Below, piece after piece: positions 33,131 through 43,741 of a stretch of 64,000 nucleotides of DNA. The position numbers and the translations under genes were made by a program. The notes under the pieces are model-generated. The model saw only the letters and a list, made by a program, of their open reading frames with translations, did no database searches and was not told the DNA's origin. How positions within the stretch are numbered: position 1 is the first letter of the stretch; every line of letters begins with the position of its first letter. Location of the stretch: NCBI RefSeq assembly GCF_041320705.1, contig NZ_JBGGTQ010000003.1, positions 372,001 to 436,000 on the forward strand. Reading direction: 5' to 3'. The stretch is from Kineococcus mangrovi (GTDB lineage Bacteria > Actinomycetota > Actinomycetes > Actinomycetales > Kineococcaceae).

Positions 33131-33790
33131 TTGAGCGAGACGCCCCCCACGGCCTCCACGGCGCCCGGGCACCCCGAGGGCCGCGGGACGGGCCGCGCCG
33201 ACCGCGCGGCCCGCGTCGCGGCCATGCAGCGGGCCGAGAAGGCCCGGGCCCGCCGTCGGCGGGCCGTCCTCGTCGCGGTCCCCACGGTGGTCGTCCTCGC
33301 CGTGGCCGGCGTCGTGACGGCCGTCTTCGTCACCCGGCCCGCGCCCCCCTCGCTCGAGGCGGTCGCCACCTTCGACTACCAGGGCGGGCAGCACGTCTCC
33401 ACCCCCGTCGACTACGCGGAGAACCCGCCCGTCGGTGGCGAGCACGCCCCCGTCTGGCTGAACTGCGGGGTCTACGACGCGCCGGTGCCGAACGAGAACG
33501 CCGTGCACAGCATGGAGCACGGGGCGGTCTGGATCACCTACCGGCCCGACCTGCCCGCCGAGCAGGTCGAGGAGCTGGAGGCCACCGTCGCCGGGGAGAC
33601 GTACACGGTGCTGTCCCCGTACGAGGGGCTGCCCTCGCCGGTCGTGCTGTCGGCCTGGAACCACCAGCTGGCGGTGGACTCGGCCGACGACCCGCGCGTC
33701 GAGGCGTTCCTGGCCAGGTACGTGCAGGGTGCGCAGACCCCCGAACCGGGGGCCCTGTGCTCCAACGGGGTCGGGACCCCGACCGGCTGA
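33131..33790 (+). CDS. DUF3105 membrane-anchored protein
   Basis: A 219-residue protein. A cytosolic Arg-rich N-terminus (about 1-45) is followed by one transmembrane helix (VLVAVPTVVVLAVAGVVTAVF) and an extracellular DUF3105 domain with GGQHVSTPVDYAENPPVGGE, NCGVYDAPV, HSMEHGAVWITYRPDL and VLSAWNHQLAVDSADDPRV. The conserved His and Cys residues could bind a metal, but function is unknown. TTG 33131 follows GGAAGGA; a frame-extending TTG lies at 33083. It overlaps the next gene by 1 nt (TGATG), a pairing with DUF305 often seen in actinobacteria. Confidence 0.88.
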   Translation: MSETPPTASTAPGHPEGRGTGRADRAARVAAMQRAEKARARRRRAVLVAVPTVVVLAVAGVVTAVFVTRPAPPSLEAVATFDYQGGQHVSTPVDYAENPPVGGEHAPVWLNCGVYDAPVPNENAVHSMEHGAVWITYRPDLPAEQVEELEATVAGETYTVLSPYEGLPSPVVLSAWNHQLAVDSADDPRVEAFLARYVQGAQTPEPGALCSNGVGTPTG

Positions 33791-34446
33791 TGCCCGCCCG
33801 CACCCCCCGGGCCCGTGCTCCCCGACGGGTCCTGCTCCTGGCGGCGGGTCTCCTGGCGGCCGCCGTCGTCGGTCTCCTGGCCGGCCGGGCCCTGCCCACG
33901 ACCCCGGGGGCCAACTCCGTCGACGTGGGCTTCGCCCGCGACATGACCACCCACCACGCGCAGGCCGTCTCGATGGCGTACACGGCCCTGCAGCGAGCCC
34001 CCTCCGACGAGGTCCGCCAGCTCGCCGTGGACATCGCCTCCACCCAGGGCAACCAGACGGGGCGCATGGAGCAGCTCCTGCTGTCCTGGGACCAGCCGCT
34101 GTCCTCGGCCGGGCGGCCCGTCATGGCGTGGATGGCCGGCACCGACCTGCACGAGCGGCACGAGAGCGCGCTGGCGCAGGGACGCACCATGCCGGGCATG
34201 GCGACCGCCGCCGAGATGGCGCGGCTGAACTCCGAGAGCGGCGAGCAGTTCGAGGTCGACTTCCTGCAGCTCATGCTGCGCCACCACGCCGGCGGTCTCG
34301 ACATGGCCCGGTACGGCGCCGAGCACGCCACCACCGAGCAGGTGCGCGACCTGGCCGACGCCATCGCGCGCAGCCAGCAGGCCGAGGCGCAGCTCCTGAC
34401 GTCCCACCTGTCCGAGCGCGGGGCCGCCCCGCTGCCCGCACCGTGA
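33790..34446 (+). CDS. DUF305 domain secreted or anchored protein
   Basis: A 218-residue protein with an N-terminal signal or anchor (RRVLLLAAGLLAAAVVGLLA) and two DUF305 halves, each with paired His: MTTHHAQAVSMA and MLRHHAGGLDMARYG. Met-rich segments (GRTMPGMATAAEM) are present. DUF305 is a ferritin-like fold often associated with copper handling; metal binding here is inferred from His and Met content. The start overlaps the DUF3105 stop, so the two are translationally coupled. Confidence 0.9.
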   Translation: MPARTPRARAPRRVLLLAAGLLAAAVVGLLAGRALPTTPGANSVDVGFARDMTTHHAQAVSMAYTALQRAPSDEVRQLAVDIASTQGNQTGRMEQLLLSWDQPLSSAGRPVMAWMAGTDLHERHESALAQGRTMPGMATAAEMARLNSESGEQFEVDFLQLMLRHHAGGLDMARYGAEHATTEQVRDLADAIARSQQAEAQLLTSHLSERGAAPLPAP

Positions 34447-34456
34447 GGGAGCGCCC

Positions 34457-34888
34457 GTGACGCTCGTCGTGGGGGCCGCGCTCGTCGACGACCTCACCGC
34501 CCCCCGCCGGCTGCTGGCCGGGCGGCGCAGCGCACCACCGGCGCTGGCGGGCCGGTGGGAGCTGCCGGGGGGCAAGGTCGAGGCCGGCGAGACGCCGCAC
34601 GAGGCGCTGCACCGGGAGCTGCGCGAGGAGCTGGGGGTCGCCGTGCGGCTGGGGGCGGAGGTCGCGCACCCCGGCGGGGCGTGGCCGCTCACGCCGACGC
34701 TGCGGATGCGGGTGTGGTGGGGGGTGGTCGTCGAGGGGGAGCCCGCCCCGTTGCAGGACCACGACGAGCTGCGCTGGCTGGTACGCGGCTCCTGGGGCGC
34801 CGTCGACTGGCTGCCGGGGGACGTGCCGCTCGTGGCGGAGCTGGAGCGGTCGGCCCGCACCACGACGTCGGCCCCCCGCTCGAGGTGA
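34457..34888 (+). CDS. NUDIX hydrolase, MutT-like
   Basis: A 143-residue NUDIX protein with an intact box GGKVEAGETPHEALHRELRE then ELGV (about 38-61) and a preceding LAGRWELPG. It probably hydrolyses 8-oxo-dGTP or a related nucleotide in a MutT-like way; the substrate cannot be read from sequence. Start GTG 34457 is 10 nt after the DUF305 stop with a GAGGGAG near it. A strong hairpin spans its stop codon. Confidence 0.88.
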   Translation: MTLVVGAALVDDLTAPRRLLAGRRSAPPALAGRWELPGGKVEAGETPHEALHRELREELGVAVRLGAEVAHPGGAWPLTPTLRMRVWWGVVVEGEPAPLQDHDELRWLVRGSWGAVDWLPGDVPLVAELERSARTTTSAPRSR

Positions 34889-34899
34889 GCGGGGGGCCG
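34869..34899. terminator. 13-bp hairpin spanning the NUDIX stop codon
   Basis: CGGCCCCCCGCTC and GAGCGGGGGGCCG pair perfectly around a 5-nt loop, across the NUDIX TGA at 34886-34888 and 17 nt before the end of the converging BCCT gene. Probable bidirectional terminator. Confidence 0.7.
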
Positions 34900-34915
34900 A
34901 GCGGGGCGGGTCGGG

Positions 34916-36520
34916 TCAGTTCTGGTGCGCCCGGTCCGCCGGTGCCGGGGTGCGGCGGGTGCGCGCGGAGGCCGGGTCGGCGCGCAGGTCCTTCACCAGC
35001 GCCACGCACAGGGCGATCATCACGAACATGAACGGGAACGCGACGATGATCGCGACGTTCTTCAACGCCGCGATGCCGCCGCCGGTGGCTCCGCCGACCC
35101 ACAGCAGGATGCCCGCCGTCGCGCCGGTCAGGATCGCCCAGGCGACCGTGACGCCCTTGTTGGGCTCGTCGGCCCCGCGGGAGCTGAGCGAGGCCATGAC
35201 GATCGAGGCGGAGTCGGCGCTGGTGACGAAGTAGATGACGATGGCCACCATCACGAGCACCGAGCTGATCGAGGACAGCGGCAGCGTGTCCAGCAGCGTG
35301 AAGAACTGGCTCTCCTGGGCCAGCTGGCTCAGGTCGGTCCCGTTGCGCTCGGTGGTCAGCGCGGTGCCGCCCAGGACCGAGAACCACACCAGGGCGACGA
35401 CGCTGGGGGCGGCCACCACGCCGAGGACGAACTCACGCACGGTGCGACCGCGCGAGATGCGGGCCAGGAAGGTGCCGACGAAGGGCGCCCAGGACATCCA
35501 CCAGGCCCAGTAGAAGATCGTCCAGCCCGACAGCCACTCCTGGCCGCCGTACGCGCCGGTGCGGAAGGAGATGCGCGGCAGCGCGGACAGGTAGTTGCCG
35601 GCCGTGGCGGGGGCCAGGTCGAGGATGAAGACCGTCGGGCCCACGACGAACAGGAAGAACATCAGGGCCACGGTGAGCAGCAGGTTCGTGTTCGAGAGCC
35701 ACTTGATGCCCTTCTCGATGCCCGAGAAGGCCGAGAGCACGAAGCAGACCGTGAGGACCGCGACGATCGCCACCTGGGCCTCGCGGCCGATGGCCACGCC
35801 GAAGACCTGGTCCAGCCCACCGTTGATCTGCGCGGCCCCCAGGCCGAGCGAGGTCGCCGTGCCGAAGAGGGTCGCGAAGATCGCGAGGACGTCGATGATC
35901 TTCGCCGGGCCCTGACGGCCCTTGAGCAGGGGGGCGAAGGGGGCCGAGAAGCCGCCGGTGCGGCCCTTGCGGTACCACGCGTAGGCCAGCGCCAGACCGA
36001 CCACGGCGTAGATGGCCCACGGGTGCAGCGCCCAGTGGAACATCGAGTACGTCATGGCCGCGCGCTCGGCGTCGTCCGTGCCGGGGGCGATGCCCACCTC
36101 GGGAGGCGTGAGGAAGTGGGTGATGGGCTCGCTGACCCCGTAGAAGAGCAGGCCGATCCCCATGCCGGCGGAGAACATCATCGCGAACCACGAGACGGTG
36201 GAGAACTCCGGCGTCTCGTCGTCGCGGCCCAGGCGGATCTTGCCGTGCCGGGACAGCATGAGCCAGAAGGAGAAGCCCACGAAGGCCGTCGCCGACAGCA
36301 CGAAGGCCCACCCGAAGTTGCCGGTCAGCCAGCCCAGCACGTTGCCGGAGACGTCCGAGAAGCCGTTCGGGAAGGCCAGGGCCAGCGCGAGGAAGACGAT
36401 GACCGCGGCGGCGCTGACACCGAAGACGACCTTGTCGACGGGAAAGCGGGTGGGGCCGTCCGAGGGTTGCTCGGGGACTGTCGCTGACGTGTCGTTCCGG
36501 TGCTCAGGAGGTGCGGACAT
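34916..36520 (-). CDS. BCCT family osmolyte transporter (betaine/carnitine/choline)
   Basis: A 534-residue sodium- or proton-coupled transporter with about 12 helices. The first is [20 protein letters not shown]. The BCCT signature [20 protein letters not shown] with ARISRGRT is intact, as are [19 protein letters not shown] and the Ser/Gly-rich [10 protein letters not shown] segment. Short termini suggest no long osmosensing tail of the BetP kind. Substrate is probably glycine betaine or a similar compatible solute. Start ATG 36520; the frame extends much further upstream only as a shadow of typA. It diverges from typA. Confidence 0.93.
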   Translation of the reverse strand: MSAPPEHRNDTSATVPEQPSDGPTRFPVDKVVFGVSAAAVIVFLALALAFPNGFSDVSGNVLGWLTGNFGWAFVLSATAFVGFSFWLMLSRHGKIRLGRDDETPEFSTVSWFAMMFSAGMGIGLLFYGVSEPITHFLTPPEVGIAPGTDDAERAAMTYSMFHWALHPWAIYAVVGLALAYAWYRKGRTGGFSAPFAPLLKGRQGPAKIIDVLAIFATLFGTATSLGLGAAQINGGLDQVFGVAIGREAQVAIVAVLTVCFVLSAFSGIEKGIKWLSNTNLLLTVALMFFLFVVGPTVFILDLAPATAGNYLSALPRISFRTGAYGGQEWLSGWTIFYWAWWMSWAPFVGTFLARISRGRTVREFVLGVVAAPSVVALVWFSVLGGTALTTERNGTDLSQLAQESQFFTLLDTLPLSSISSVLVMVAIVIYFVTSADSASIVMASLSSRGADEPNKGVTVAWAILTGATAGILLWVGGATGGGIAALKNVAIIVAFPFMFVMIALCVALVKDLRADPASARTRRTPAPADRAHQN

Positions 36521-36772
36521 GAGGGGGAGGGTCGCACGAACATCCTGCCCGCGGCTAGCCGAGAAGGACCAACGTGCTGCGCCCGGAGAGCGTTCCCGCA
36601 GGTCAGAGGGTCGTTCGACGGTCAAGGACCGCTCGCCCGTCCAGCGGGTCGCGGGGCGCGGATAGACTGGGTCGTCAACCCTCCCGACCCGGCCGCGCAC
36701 GTCCCCGCGCAGCGGGGTGGAGCACGTCGCGCACGCCGACGACCCGACCACGAGAAGCGGATCGAGAACCTG

Positions 36773-38665
36773 ATGCCCCTGAGCACCCGCGAGGACCTGC
36801 GCAACGTCGCGATCGTCGCCCACGTCGACCACGGCAAGACCACCCTCGTCGACGCGATGCTCTGGCAGTCCGGCGCCTTCCGCGCCAACGCCGACGTCGC
36901 CGACCGGGTCATGGACTCCGGTGACCTCGAGCGCGAGAAGGGCATCACCATCCTCGCCAAGAACACCTCGGTCCGGTACTCCGGCCCCGGTGCTCCCGAG
37001 GGCGGCATGACCATCAACATCATCGACACCCCCGGGCACGCCGACTTCGGCGGTGAGGTCGAGCGCGGCCTGTCCATGGTCGACGGCGTCGTCCTGCTCG
37101 TCGACGCCTCCGAGGGCCCCCTCCCGCAGACGCGCTTCGTGCTGCGCAAGGCCCTCGCCGCGCACATGCCCGTCGTCATCGTCGTCAACAAGGTCGACCG
37201 TCCCGACGCGCGCATCGCCGCCGTCGTGGAGGAGAGCTACGACCTGCTGCTCGACCTCGCCGCCGACGCCGAGGGCATCGACGCCGACGCGCTGCTCGAG
37301 GTCCCCGTCGTCTACGCCTCCGCCAAGAACGGGCGCGCCTCGCTCAACCAGCCCGAGGACGGCGGTCTGCCGGACTCCGAGGACCTCGTCCCGCTGTTCC
37401 AGACCATCCTGGACACCATCCCGGCGCCCACGTACGACCCCGAGACGCCCCTGCAGGCGCACGTCACCAACCTCGACGCGTCCCCCTTCCTCGGCCGCCT
37501 CGCGCTGCTGCGCGTCTTCTCCGGCGAGCTCGTCAAGGGCCAGACCGTCGCGTGGTGCAAGCACGACGGCAGCGTCCAGCGCGTCCGCATCACCGAGCTG
37601 CTCGTCACCGAGGCCGTCACCCGCGTGCCCGGCGAGAAGGCCGGCCCGGGCGACATCGTCGCGGTCGCCGGCATCGAGGACATCACCATCGGCGAGACCC
37701 TCGCCGACCCCGAGGACCCGCGGCCGCTGCCGCTCATCACCGTCGACGAGCCCGCCATCTCCATGGTCATCGGGACCAACACCTCCCCGATGGCCGGCCG
37801 GGTCAAGGGCGCCAAGGTCACCGCGCGCCTGGTCAAGGACCGCCTGGAGTCCGAGCTCGTCGGCAACGTGTCCATCCGCGTCGTGCCCACCGCCCGCCCG
37901 GACGCGTGGGAGGTCCAGGGGCGCGGTGAGCTCGCGCTGGCCATCCTCGTCGAGCAGATGCGCCGCGAGGGCTACGAGCTGACCGTCGGCAAGCCGCAGG
38001 TCGTCACCCGCAAGGACGAGAACGGCAAGCTGCTCGAACCGTTCGAGAACCTCACGATCGACTCCCCCGAGGAGTACCTGGGGGCGATCACCCAGCTCCT
38101 GGCCGCGCGCAAGGGCCGCATGGAGACGATGACCAACCACGGCACCGGCTGGGTGCGCATGGAGTTCTACGTCCCCTCCCGCGGGCTCATCGGCTTCCGG
38201 ACGGAGTTCCTCACCGAGACCCGCGGCACCGGCATCGCCCACGCCCTCTTCGCGCAGTACGACCACTGGGCCGGTGAGATCCGCACCCGCGCCTCCGGCT
38301 CCCTCGTGGCCGACCGCTCCGGCGCGGCGACCGGCTTCGCCATCGCCAACATCCAGGAGCGCGGTTCGCTGTTCATCGAGCCGACCACCGAGGTGTACGA
38401 GGGCATGATCGTCGGGGAGAACTCCCGCGCCGACGACATGGACGTCAACATCACCAAGGAGAAGAAGCTCACCAACATGCGCTCCTCCACCGGTGACGAG
38501 CTCGAGCGGCTCGTGCCGGCGCGCAAGCTGTCCCTGGAGCAGGCCCTGGAGTTCTGCCGCGAGGACGAGTGCGTCGAGGTGACGCCGGAGGCCGTGCGGA
38601 TCCGCAAGGTCGAGCTGGACCAGACGCAGCGCGCCCGCGCGGCGTCGAAGGCGAAGAAGGGCTGA
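36773..38665 (+). CDS. typA: Ribosome-binding GTPase TypA/BipA
   Basis: A 630-residue translational GTPase. G1 is [10 protein letters not shown]2 EREKGITI, G3 [15 protein letters not shown]4 NKVDRPDAR and G5 near YASAKNG. EF-G-like domains II, III and V and the BipA-specific C-terminal domain ([20 protein letters not shown]) follow. It acts in ribosome assembly and stress or cold adaptation. Start ATG 36773. A TAGACT hexamer at 36663-36668 would give a leader of about 100 nt. Followed by a strong terminator. Confidence 0.96.
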   Translation: MPLSTREDLRNVAIVAHVDHGKTTLVDAMLWQSGAFRANADVADRVMDSGDLEREKGITILAKNTSVRYSGPGAPEGGMTINIIDTPGHADFGGEVERGLSMVDGVVLLVDASEGPLPQTRFVLRKALAAHMPVVIVVNKVDRPDARIAAVVEESYDLLLDLAADAEGIDADALLEVPVVYASAKNGRASLNQPEDGGLPDSEDLVPLFQTILDTIPAPTYDPETPLQAHVTNLDASPFLGRLALLRVFSGELVKGQTVAWCKHDGSVQRVRITELLVTEAVTRVPGEKAGPGDIVAVAGIEDITIGETLADPEDPRPLPLITVDEPAISMVIGTNTSPMAGRVKGAKVTARLVKDRLESELVGNVSIRVVPTARPDAWEVQGRGELALAILVEQMRREGYELTVGKPQVVTRKDENGKLLEPFENLTIDSPEEYLGAITQLLAARKGRMETMTNHGTGWVRMEFYVPSRGLIGFRTEFLTETRGTGIAHALFAQYDHWAGEIRTRASGSLVADRSGAATGFAIANIQERGSLFIEPTTEVYEGMIVGENSRADDMDVNITKEKKLTNMRSSTGDELERLVPARKLSLEQALEFCREDECVEVTPEAVRIRKVELDQTQRARAASKAKKG

Positions 38666-38690
38666 AGCTCCCCGCCGCCGCAGCGCTGCG

Positions 38691-38718
38691 CCCGGCCCGG
38701 GGGTGTCCCCGGGTCGGG
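38691..38718 (+). terminator. Terminator hairpin after typA
   Basis: A 12-bp stem (CCCGGCCCGGGG with CCCCGGGTCGGG, one G-T wobble) and a 4-nt loop, extended by flanking CGCCGCCGCA / TGCGGCGGGC arms. Confidence 0.7.
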
Positions 38719-38831
38719 TGCGGCGGGCGCCGGGGCGGTCACCTCTGCGTCACCCTCGGCGGGTGCGCGGGCACGGCCCGCCCGGGGAGGGGGAGGGCGC
38801 GGGTGTGATCGCGGGCGGGGGGCGCGCGGGC

Positions 38832-38837
38832 CAGGAT
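38832..38837 (+). promoter_or_regulatory. -10 hexamer for mshB, leaderless
   Basis: CAGGAT ending 6 nt before ATG 38844; no Shine-Dalgarno. Confidence 0.4.
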
Positions 38838-38843
38838 GGGGCC

Positions 38844-39911
38844 ATGACGACCAACCCTCCCGAACGGCCCGACGAGACCGGCGCGGCGGTGGCGGGGCGG
38901 GACCCCCTGGAGATCGCGGCCGACGTCGTCGAGGACGCGCTGGGCGAGCTCGACCCCGAGGCGCTCGCGGCGATGGACAACCTGGACCAACCGCGCAGGA
39001 TCCTGTTCGTCCACGCCCACCCCGACGACGAGACCATCGGCACCGGCGCCACGATGGCCCGGTACGCCGAGGCGGGGGCGACCGTCACGCTGCTCACCGC
39101 CACCCGCGGGGAGCTGGGGGAGGTCATCCCCGCCGACCTCGCCGACCTCGACCCCGACGCCCTCGGCGAGCACCGCACGCTGGAGCTCGCGACGGCCATG
39201 GAGGCGCTCGGCGTCACCGACCACCGCTTCCTGACGCGTCCCGACGGGTCGGGCTACCGGGACTCGGGGATGGTGTGGCTCGCGCCGGGGCAGGCCGCCT
39301 CCACGACCACGGACGGCGGGGACGTCGACCCGCGCGCGCTCACGGCGGCCGACCCCGAGGAGGTCGCCGCGCAGATCGCCGCCGTCGTGCGCGAGGTGCG
39401 CCCGCAGGTCGTCGTCACTTACGAACCCGGCGGCGGGTACGGGCACCCCGACCACGTCCGGGTCCACGAGGCCACCGCGCGCGCCCTGGTGCTCGCCGCC
39501 GGTGACCAGCAGGACGAGGCGGTCCCGTGGCAGGTGGCCAAGGTCTACGAGATCGTCCAGCCGGAGTCGGCCGTCCGGGTGGCGCTGCGCTCCCTGGCCC
39601 GGACCGGTGCCGCGGGGGCCGGGGACCCCGAGGGGACGCTGCCGAGCGTCGTCGTGCCCGACGGGGAGGTCACCACGACGGTCGACGGGACGGGTCAGCT
39701 GCCCGCCAAGCTCGCCGCCCTGCGGGCCCACGCCACCCAGGTCGAGCTCGACCTCGACGCCGAGGTGCCCGTCATGCGCCTGTCCAACGGTGTGCCGCAA
39801 CCGGTCTGGCCCGCCGAGCACTTCCGCCTGCGGCACGGGGTGGCCTCGGGCCCGTTCGACCCCGAGGGCCGGGAGACCGACCTCTTCGCCGGCGTGGCAC
39901 CCGCCGGGTAG
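38844..39911 (+). CDS. mshB: MshB-like GlcNAc-inositol deacetylase (PIG-L/LmbE family)
   Basis: A 355-residue zinc deacetylase. The AHPDDETIGTG motif supplies zinc ligands and the catalytic Asp, and YGHPDHVRVHE supplies the third ligand. ATRGELGEVI, RDSGMVWLAPG and VVTYEPGGGYG follow MshB order. MshB removes the acetyl group from GlcNAc-inositol in mycothiol synthesis. The N-terminal 50 residues before the first motif are an extension not found in typical MshB, so a related PIG-L paralogue is possible. Leaderless start at ATG 38844. Confidence 0.82.
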   Translation: MTTNPPERPDETGAAVAGRDPLEIAADVVEDALGELDPEALAAMDNLDQPRRILFVHAHPDDETIGTGATMARYAEAGATVTLLTATRGELGEVIPADLADLDPDALGEHRTLELATAMEALGVTDHRFLTRPDGSGYRDSGMVWLAPGQAASTTTDGGDVDPRALTAADPEEVAAQIAAVVREVRPQVVVTYEPGGGYGHPDHVRVHEATARALVLAAGDQQDEAVPWQVAKVYEIVQPESAVRVALRSLARTGAAGAGDPEGTLPSVVVPDGEVTTTVDGTGQLPAKLAALRAHATQVELDLDAEVPVMRLSNGVPQPVWPAEHFRLRHGVASGPFDPEGRETDLFAGVAPAG

Positions 39912-40078
39912 CGCACGCGCACGCCCGGGCCGGGTGATCGACCCGACACGCTCCGTTGCTCCGGGCGGGTGAACGCGATCGTCCGAACGCGTCACGGTGG
40001 GTGGTCGGGTGTGAGCGGGCGGGGTTGGCTGGGCCCACGTCCGGAACCCGCCGGGCGGGACCCGAGGAGGAGCGGCCC

Positions 40079-42061
<1,983 letters not shown>

Positions 42062-42068
42062 GGCTCGT

Positions 42069-42103
42069 CGCGACCGGGACGCAGGAGGGGAGTCCCGGTC
42101 GCG
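42069..42103 (+). terminator. Perfect 12-bp terminator hairpin after the FtsH-like gene
   Basis: CGCGACCGGGAC and GTCCCGGTCGCG pair around an 11-nt loop, 8 nt after the stop. Confidence 0.7.
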
Positions 42104-42112
42104 GCGCAGGAC

Positions 42113-42164
42113 CTCGCGACGGCACCGGAGCCGGGGGCCGGCTCCGGGGGGCGGCCGTCGCGAG
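42113..42164. repeat. Nested inverted repeat, second hairpin of three
   Basis: An outer 10-bp stem (CTCGCGACGG with CCGTCGCGAG) encloses an inner 10-bp stem (CCGGAGCCGG with CCGGCTCCGG) around GGG. Confidence 0.7.
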
Positions 42165-42171
42165 CGGGGCG

Positions 42172-42212
42172 CGGGAGCGGGGCACCCCGGGGGGCCGGGT
42201 GCACCGCTCCCG
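42172..42212. repeat. Third hairpin upstream of the riboswitch
   Basis: CGGGAGCGG pairs with CCGCTCCCG, with partial pairing continuing inward. It ends about 60 nt before the riboswitch aptamer. Confidence 0.6.
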
Positions 42213-42269
42213 TTCGGCCGTGCGCTGGACGGGGCACCGCCTTGAACCCGAGCGCGCGGTCTGCTTTGC

Positions 42270-42386
42270 TGCTGCCAGGTCATGAGCGCCAGCGCGAAGC
42301 CCCGGCTCGCTGGCCGGCAACCCTCCTCGTCGTGGGGTGCCCCGGGTGACGACCTGACCCTGGTGCTCCGGCCCGGGTAAGGACGA
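42270..42386 (+). ncRNA. SAM-sensing riboswitch (SAM-I/SAM-IV clan)
   Basis: P1 is CAGGTC (42276-42281) with GACCTG (42351-42356). P2 is GCCAGCG (42288-42294) with CGCTGGC (42308-42314). The conserved core CCGGCAACCCTCC is followed by GGGGTGCCCCGGGTGA. The P2 loop CCCGG can pair with CCGGG near 42341-42346 as the expected pseudoknot. The core layout matches actinobacterial SAM-IV or SAM-I/IV-variant RNAs rather than classical S-box. The 3' limit is approximate. It precedes a sulfur-type flavin monooxygenase, so SAM excess should lower its expression; the GAGGAGA ribosome site lies about 55 nt after the aptamer. Confidence 0.88.
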
Positions 42387-42453
42387 ACGGTCCTCGCACC
42401 GGCCGGTCCTCCCGCCCGGACGCCGCCGCGTCCGCGACCGAGGAGACCTCGCA

Positions 42454-43731
42454 GTGACCAGTGACACGCTGACCGCCCCCACCCCCTCCACCGCCCCGTC
42501 CGCCGCCGAGCGCTTCGCCCCGCTCTTCGCCCGCTGCGCCGAGGGTGTCGTCGCCCGCGAGCAGGACCACGAGCTGCCCCGCGCGCAGGTGCGCGAGCTG
42601 CTCGAGGCCGGGTTCGGCCGGCTGCGCCTGCCCGTGGCCGAGGGCGGGGAGGGCCTGGACCTCGTCGAGTTCGCCGACCTCCTGGTCGACCTCGCGGCCG
42701 CGGACTCGGCGCTGCCGCAGGTGTTCCGCGGGCACATCGCCTGGGTGGAGCAGGTGCTGACCCTGCCGCCGGGGGAGCACCGCTCCCGCTGGGTCGAGCG
42801 CATCGTCGCCGGTGAGCTCGTCGGCAACGCCTGGAGCGAGGTCGGGGACGGTGTCACCGGTGAGCAGCAGACCGTCGTCACCACGCGGGACGGACGCACC
42901 AGCGTCAGCGGCCGCAAGTACTACACGACCGGCACGATCTTCGCGGACTGGACCGACGCCACCGCCCGTCGTGCGCTCCCGGACGGGGGCTTCGAGGTCG
43001 TCACCGCGCTCGTCCCGGTCCACGGGGCCGGCGCCAGCGTGTCCGACGACTGGGACGGTTTTGGCCAGCGGCTGACGGGCACCGGCACGCTCGTCCTCGA
43101 CGACGTGGAGGTCGACCCCGCCGACGTCGCCCCCTTCACCGACCGGTTCCGCTACCAGACGGCGCTGTACCAGCTCGTGCTGCTCGCCGTGCAGGCCGGC
43201 ATCGCCGCGGCCGTCGAGCGCGACACGGGCGCGCAGGTGCGCGCCCGCACGCGCAGCTACACGCACGGCCTGACCCCGCTGGTGCGCGACGACGCGCAGG
43301 TGCTGTCGGTCGTCGGGGAGATCTCCTCCACCGCCTTCACCGCGCGCGCCCTCGTGCGGGCCGCGGCGCAGGCCGTCCAGGCCGCCGCGGACACCGCGCA
43401 CCTGCCCGGCACGGACGCCGACCGCGAGGCCAACGTGCTGGCCGAGATCCGGACGGCCCAGGCCCAGGTCGTGCTCTCGGAGTCCGTGCCGCGGGCGGCG
43501 ACCCTGCTGTTCAACACGCTCGGCGCCTCCGGCACCTCGCGGGGCCGGGACCTGGACCGGCACTGGCGCAACGCGCGCACGGTCGCCTCGCACAACCCGG
43601 TGATCTACAAGCAGCGGATCGTGGGGGACTTCTCGGTCAACGGGACCGAGCCGCCCTTCGTCTGGGACATCGGCACCCACGCCTCGGTCGACCCGGCCGC
43701 GGTGCGGGCCCAGGAGGCGCCCGGCCGGTAG
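42454..43731 (+). CDS. Acyl-CoA dehydrogenase-fold flavin monooxygenase (DszC/SfnB-like), SAM-riboswitch controlled
   Basis: A 425-residue protein of the acyl-CoA dehydrogenase fold. The N-terminal helical domain covers about 15-130, the beta domain includes SGRKYYTTGTIFADWTDATA and GFGQRLTGTGTLVLDDVEV, and the C-terminal helices end in GRDLDRHWRNARTVASHNP. The catalytic Glu of true acyl-CoA dehydrogenases is not evident, and the HNPVIYKQR tail is typical of DszC/SfnB-type FMNH2-dependent monooxygenases that release sulfur from organosulfur compounds. The SAM riboswitch upstream supports a sulfur-scavenging role. Start GTG 42454 has AGGAGA. No flavin reductase gene adjoins it. Confidence 0.85.
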   Translation: MTSDTLTAPTPSTAPSAAERFAPLFARCAEGVVAREQDHELPRAQVRELLEAGFGRLRLPVAEGGEGLDLVEFADLLVDLAAADSALPQVFRGHIAWVEQVLTLPPGEHRSRWVERIVAGELVGNAWSEVGDGVTGEQQTVVTTRDGRTSVSGRKYYTTGTIFADWTDATARRALPDGGFEVVTALVPVHGAGASVSDDWDGFGQRLTGTGTLVLDDVEVDPADVAPFTDRFRYQTALYQLVLLAVQAGIAAAVERDTGAQVRARTRSYTHGLTPLVRDDAQVLSVVGEISSTAFTARALVRAAAQAVQAAADTAHLPGTDADREANVLAEIRTAQAQVVLSESVPRAATLLFNTLGASGTSRGRDLDRHWRNARTVASHNPVIYKQRIVGDFSVNGTEPPFVWDIGTHASVDPAAVRAQEAPGR

Positions 43732-43741
43732 CCCGCGGCGC

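Noticed and set aside
36521-38266. Upstream extension of the BCCT frame over typA
   Set aside because: The frame is antisense to typA with no domain content; the transporter starts cleanly at ATG 36520.
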